A stretch of 36,910 nucleotides of DNA from an uncultured Bacteroidales bacterium (GTDB taxonomy: Bacteria; Bacteroidota; Bacteroidia; Bacteroidales; UBA932). Made by a program: the position numbers and the translations under genes. Location of the stretch: the NCBI GenBank assembly GCA_910585445.1, contig CAJUEK010000017.1, positions 1-36,910 of the forward strand, written 5' to 3'. The notes under the pieces are model-generated. The model had not been told where the DNA came from and did no database searches. It saw only the letters and a program-made list of their open reading frames with translations. Shown here piece by piece: positions 33,660 to 36,910 of the stretch. Every line of letters starts with the position of its first letter. Positions within the stretch are counted from its first letter, which is position 1.

Positions 33660-34073
33660 ATGAATTACGGAAAGAACATAGAAAGGCATATGCCAAAGTG
33701 CCTTGAGTGCGGAGACCAGATTCGCTACGGCAGGACAGACAAGAAATTCTGCTGTGACGAGTGCAAAAACCGCCACTATAATAATCTTGCCAAGGGCAGC
33801 AGGACCTTCAGGCGGAAGGTGCTTGCCATGCTGTCGGGGAATTATGATGTGCTCAATGAAGTTCTCCGTTCAGGTGCAAGTTCAATTGACCTCATGGATG
33901 CGGTGGCTATGGGTTTTGCGCCAGGGGTCATGACCTCTTGCCGGAAGTCAGGAAAGCATGATGAGTTCGGGTGCTTTGACATACGCTACATAATGACGCG
34001 CACGCGGATATATTCCATATCAAAAATACAAAATGTTTATTTACCTTTGCACTCCGGCACGAAAAAGGAATAG
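33660..34073 (+). CDS. Small zinc-ribbon protein, function unknown
   Basis: A 137-residue protein. The N-terminus holds a zinc-ribbon: CLEC (residues 14-17) and CCDEC (31-35) with YGRTDKKF between. It resembles a small Bacteroidetes family of unknown role. Most of the rest is helical (about 40-100) with no recognised domain, and the tail is basic. A second ATG at 33690 begins exactly at MPKCLEC, has GAAAGG before it, and fits the possible promoter at 33612-33643 better, so the protein may be ten residues shorter. It may bind nucleic acid, but that is a guess from the fold. The next gene's likely promoter lies in its last codons. Confidence 0.7.
   Translation: MNYGKNIERHMPKCLECGDQIRYGRTDKKFCCDECKNRHYNNLAKGSRTFRRKVLAMLSGNYDVLNEVLRSGASSIDLMDAVAMGFAPGVMTSCRKSGKHDEFGCFDIRYIMTRTRIYSISKIQNVYLPLHSGTKKE
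34043..34050 (+). promoter_or_regulatory. Possible -7 box for the M3 peptidase gene
   Basis: TACCTTTG matches TAnnTTTG exactly. The upstream box at the right distance is poor (TATC in place of TTTG). It lies in the 3' end of the zinc-ribbon gene and would give a leader of about 108 nt. Confidence 0.45.
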
Positions 34074-34164
34074 TCATTTTCTGCTTGCCGACGGCTTGGG
34101 AATCATTTTGCCTCGGCATGGAAAGCGACATTCGGGTGTGCGAATATGAACAAATCCTAATGTC

Positions 34165-36258
34165 ATGAATAAAAAAACATTAATCGCAGGCGTTGCGCTT
34201 GCATTTATCAGCAGTTGCAGCAATATGGAGAATCCGCTTCTTATGGAGTCTTCCGCACCTTACGGAGCTCCGCAGTTTGACAAGATACGCAATGAGCATT
34301 ATATGCCGGCGTTCGAAGCGGCGATAGCAGAGGCCAAGGCCGAGATTGACGCTATCGTTGCAAATCCTCAGGAACCTGACTTTGAGAATACGATTGAGGC
34401 AATGGAGCAGGCCGGCCAGACTCTCAGCAGGGGGGCAGGCATATTCTATAATCTCATGGAAGCAAACACTGACGACCAGATGCAGCAGATTGCAGAGGAG
34501 GTCTCACCGATGCTTACTGAGTATTCGATGTATGTTTCTCTGAACGACGGGCTTTTTGAAAGGGTTAAGAAAGTCTATGCAAAGAGGGAGTCGCTTGGTC
34601 TGGACAAGGACCAGATGACTTTGCTTGAGGACAATTACAAGGGCTTTGTGCGCGGAGGAGCAAATCTTTCCGCTGAGGATAAGGCGGTTTACAGCAAGTT
34701 GAGCGAGGAACTTTCACTCTCGACTCTTGCATTCAGCAAGAATGTGCTGGCCGCAACCAACGCTTATGTCCTTAATGTAAAGGATTCCGCTGATTTGGCA
34801 GGTCTGCCTGAGTATGTCAAGACTATGGGAGCGGAAACTGCCGCTGAGAAAGGTCTTGAGGGATGGGCGTTTACCCTGGATTATCCGAGCTATGGGCCTT
34901 TCATGAAATTCAGCACAGTACGTGAGCTTCGCAAGGACATGTGGACTGCATATAATACGAGGGCAGTCGGAGGGGAGTTTGACAATTCGGATATCGTGAA
35001 GAAGATTGTGAGCCTCAGAATGCAGATTGCGGATATTCTCGGATACGAGACTTATGCGGATTATGCGTTGGAGGAGAGAATGGCCAAGGATCGCAGGACG
35101 GTTGACAATTTCATCATGGATCTTCTCAGGCCTTCGCTTCCGTTTGCAAAGAAAGATGTTGAAGATGTTTACAGGTATGCGGCAGCAAATGGCTTTGAGG
35201 GAACTGAGCTAATGCCGTGGGATTTCTCTTTCTGGTCAGAGCGTTACCAGGAGGCTGAATATGCAATAAATGAGGAGCAGCTTAAGCCTTATTTCCAGTT
35301 GGAAAGCTGCATTGACGCGGTGTTCGGGCTGGCCAATAGGCTGTACGGCATCAATTTCAAGGAATTGGACAATGTGCCTGTTTATCATGAAGATGTGAAA
35401 GTATATGATGTAACTGATGCAGACGGAGGCCATCTTGCATTGTTCTATGCTGATTTCTTCCCGAGGGCAAGCAAGAGGGGCGGCGCATGGATGACTGAGT
35501 TCCGCGGTCAGAGCATACGTGACGGCAAGGAGTACCGTCCGCTTGTCAGCATAGTATGCAATTTCACCAAGCCTTCCGGTGATGCTCCGTCATTGATTAC
35601 CCATAGCGAGTTCACTACTTTCCTTCATGAGTTCGGACATGCTCTCCACGGTATGCTCGCCAAAGGCCGTTATGAGTCCCTTACCGGAACAAATGTCTCA
35701 CGTGATTTCGTTGAGCTGCCGTCCCAGATTATGGAGAACTGGGGGTATGAACCGGAGTATCTCAACTCGTTTGCCAAGCATTATCAGACAGGCGAGCCTA
35801 TACCTTCTGAACTGATTGAAAAAATTGTTGCTGCAAAGAATTACCTCGCAGCCTATTCACAGGTCCGTCAGCTTCATTTTGCATATCTTGATATGGCATG
35901 GCATTCTCTTACGGAACTTCCGGATGGTGATGTTATTGCCTTTGAGCAGAAAACACTTGCTCCATATGCCGTGATGCCTTCTGTGGCAGGCACGGGATTC
36001 TCTCCGTCGTTCTCGCATATTTTTGCAGGAGGATATTCAGCCGGTTATTATTCATACAAATGGGCTGAGGTTCTGGAGGCCGACGCATTCTCATTGTTTA
36101 AGGAGAAAGGCATTTTCAATAAGGAAGTTGCCGACTCATTCCGCAAGAACATTCTTGAGAAGGGTGGTGCAGAGGATGAGACCGTAATCTACAGGAATTT
36201 CCGCGGCCATGATCCTGAGCCTGAGGCTCTGATGAAAAAGCTTGGCCTTGTGAAATAA
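34165..36258 (+). CDS. M3-family metallopeptidase lipoprotein (Dcp-like)
   Basis: A 697-residue protein of full M3 length. The signal ends FISSC (Cys18), so it should be lipid-anchored in the periplasm or at the outer membrane. The zinc motif HEFGHALHG starts near residue 488 (His488, Glu489, His492), and SQIMENW about 28 residues later supplies the third ligand. The N-terminal region MENPLLMESSAPYGAPQFDKIRNEHYMPAFEAA is typical of peptidyl-dipeptidase Dcp and oligopeptidase A relatives. It should release dipeptides from short peptides, and could act on products of the surface proteases, though it is transcribed separately. A terminator follows at 36421-36478. Confidence 0.9.
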   Translation: MNKKTLIAGVALAFISSCSNMENPLLMESSAPYGAPQFDKIRNEHYMPAFEAAIAEAKAEIDAIVANPQEPDFENTIEAMEQAGQTLSRGAGIFYNLMEANTDDQMQQIAEEVSPMLTEYSMYVSLNDGLFERVKKVYAKRESLGLDKDQMTLLEDNYKGFVRGGANLSAEDKAVYSKLSEELSLSTLAFSKNVLAATNAYVLNVKDSADLAGLPEYVKTMGAETAAEKGLEGWAFTLDYPSYGPFMKFSTVRELRKDMWTAYNTRAVGGEFDNSDIVKKIVSLRMQIADILGYETYADYALEERMAKDRRTVDNFIMDLLRPSLPFAKKDVEDVYRYAAANGFEGTELMPWDFSFWSERYQEAEYAINEEQLKPYFQLESCIDAVFGLANRLYGINFKELDNVPVYHEDVKVYDVTDADGGHLALFYADFFPRASKRGGAWMTEFRGQSIRDGKEYRPLVSIVCNFTKPSGDAPSLITHSEFTTFLHEFGHALHGMLAKGRYESLTGTNVSRDFVELPSQIMENWGYEPEYLNSFAKHYQTGEPIPSELIEKIVAAKNYLAAYSQVRQLHFAYLDMAWHSLTELPDGDVIAFEQKTLAPYAVMPSVAGTGFSPSFSHIFAGGYSAGYYSYKWAEVLEADAFSLFKEKGIFNKEVADSFRKNILEKGGAEDETVIYRNFRGHDPEPEALMKKLGLVK

Positions 36259-36420
36259 GTCCGATGCTAAATTATTCCGTCATTAGGCATAACTTGTAGA
36301 GCCTTAATGATAAATGTATAGATTAAAGATGATGGGTGAATTCTAAAAAGTCAGAATAACTCTTTGAGAATTGAATATTTGGAAACAAGGTTGAGGTTGA
36401 CCGTTGACCTCACCGCAAAA

Positions 36421-36478
36421 CAAGAAAGGAGGCTAGGGGCTTGAATAATACTTTTATTCAGCCCCTATCTTGTTCTTT
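36421..36478 (+). terminator. Terminator after the M3 peptidase gene
   Basis: A 14 bp stem with one bulged T (36434-36448 with 36454-36467) and a 5 nt loop, flanked by outer CAAGA/TCTTG pairing, then TCTTGTTCTTT. It is about 160 bp after the stop codon. Confidence 0.65.
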
Positions 36479-36490
36479 GAAAACAGGCAC

Positions 36491-36595
36491 TCTCGCCCTC
36501 GGAAACTATCGGATACTGCCCGCTACAAAAATCACTCGGGCTATTTTGTTATTTGCTCATGACCTTTAAGGGGTGTTTCGAGTCTACGGCGCGGT
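36491..36595 (+). repeat. Dispersed element of about 100 bp, copy 3
   Basis: It matches the copies at 4481-4575 and 28251-28356: CGGAAACTATC, then GGGCTATTTTGTTATT and CTCATGACCTTTAAGG. The left half of the short hairpin is degraded here (ATCACTCGGGCT). Confidence 0.68.
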
Positions 36596-36784
36596 CGCAT
36601 CGCTTTTTTCGCCCTTTTTAAATGTCATCATGCTTATCGGCCAAAAGGGATTCTTGTCCTGCAAGGTGCGTTGCAGTCACTTGTTTTATCTTCAGGTGAG
36701 TCTCTCCCGAAGTGAGATGCTCGAACATGCTTGATTTGGTTTTATAATGATCTTAATAATGTGATGCCGAATGGTTTATGTAAA

Positions 36785-36812
36785 GACGGGTGTGCAGGAT
36801 TGCATACCCGTC
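36785..36812 (+). other. Stable 12 bp hairpin
   Basis: GACGGGT-G-TGCA pairs with TGCA-T-ACCCGTC (one G-T wobble) around a GGAT tetraloop. No T run follows. It could be the 3' end of an unseen transcript or a small structured RNA part. Confidence 0.45.
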
Positions 36813-36871
36813 CTTGCGTAACTGCCTATGTCACATATGCTTGCTGTTTGTGAAGCGTGTCCCGTCCTGAA

Positions 36872-36899
36872 AAAAGTTTACCACAAACCGTAAACTTTT
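36872..36899. repeat. 10 bp inverted repeat near the window edge
   Basis: AAAAGTTTAC (36872-36881) and GTAAACTTTT (36890-36899) around an 8 nt spacer. It could be a bidirectional terminator or the edge of an element that continues outside the window. Confidence 0.45.
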
Positions 36900-36910
36900 A
36901 TGCAATCAAA

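Larger units (their letters stand above)
36259..36910. other. Non-coding end of the window
   Basis: No gene is supported in the last 652 bp. It holds a GAGGT/ACCTC small hairpin near 36394-36412, a terminator (36421-36478), the third dispersed element (36491-36595), a 12 bp hairpin (36785-36812) and a 10 bp inverted repeat (36872-36899) close to the edge. Confidence 0.6.

Overview
The window looks like the chromosome of a gut-type member of the Bacteroidales. It carries SusC/SusD pairs, many lipoproteins with a signal-peptidase-II cysteine, BACON domains, a type IX secretion (T9SS) sorting domain and several promoters of the Bacteroidales form (TTTG, about 20 bp, TAnnTTTG). I cannot name genus or species from the sequence. 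No rRNA, tRNA or CRISPR array was seen.

Layout. Positions 1-2814 hold a dispersed-repeat array, then a sugar operon (MFS permease and ROK sugar kinase) behind a strong promoter and a leader terminator. Positions 2815-4650 hold a long non-coding stretch, a YhhN-family membrane protein and more repeats. Positions 4590-28240 are the centre of interest: two large operons pointing away from each other. The left one (minus strand) is susC, susD, HExxH metallohydrolase lipoprotein, DUF4302 lipoprotein, four-BACON lipoprotein, subtilase lipoprotein and lipocalin-like lipoprotein. The right one (plus strand) is susC, susD, Calx-beta-like lipoprotein, subtilase with a T9SS-type C-terminal domain, BACON lipoprotein and a PorV/PorQ-like outer-membrane protein, closed by a strong terminator. 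Positions 28445-32632 hold an aldo/keto reductase with ferredoxin domain, a NapH-like polyferredoxin and a patatin-like phospholipase, all on the minus strand. Positions 32633-36910 hold a further repeat array, a short SSB, a zinc-ribbon protein, an M3-family peptidase lipoprotein and a non-coding end.

How it may work together. Between the two susC genes lies a Hin/Mpi-like serine recombinase gene (16402-17007). It is bounded by inverted, imperfectly palindromic sites centred on GG (16354-16355) and CC (17221-17222). The only good outward promoter I found in this interval (17165-17196) lies inside the bounded segment and points at the right operon. Inverting the roughly 870 bp segment would turn it towards the left operon. 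The window therefore appears to encode a self-contained flip-flop choosing between two surface protease plus TonB-dependent uptake systems, drawn here in the right-ON orientation. Both operons carry homologous subtilases, so they are probably alternative versions of one function, most likely protein or peptide scavenging. Recombinase, inverted sites, promoter motif and operon contents are read from the sequence. The inversion itself and mutually exclusive expression are inference. Invertible promoters in Bacteroidales are known in general; the two-sided protease/uptake selector is what I consider potentially undescribed.
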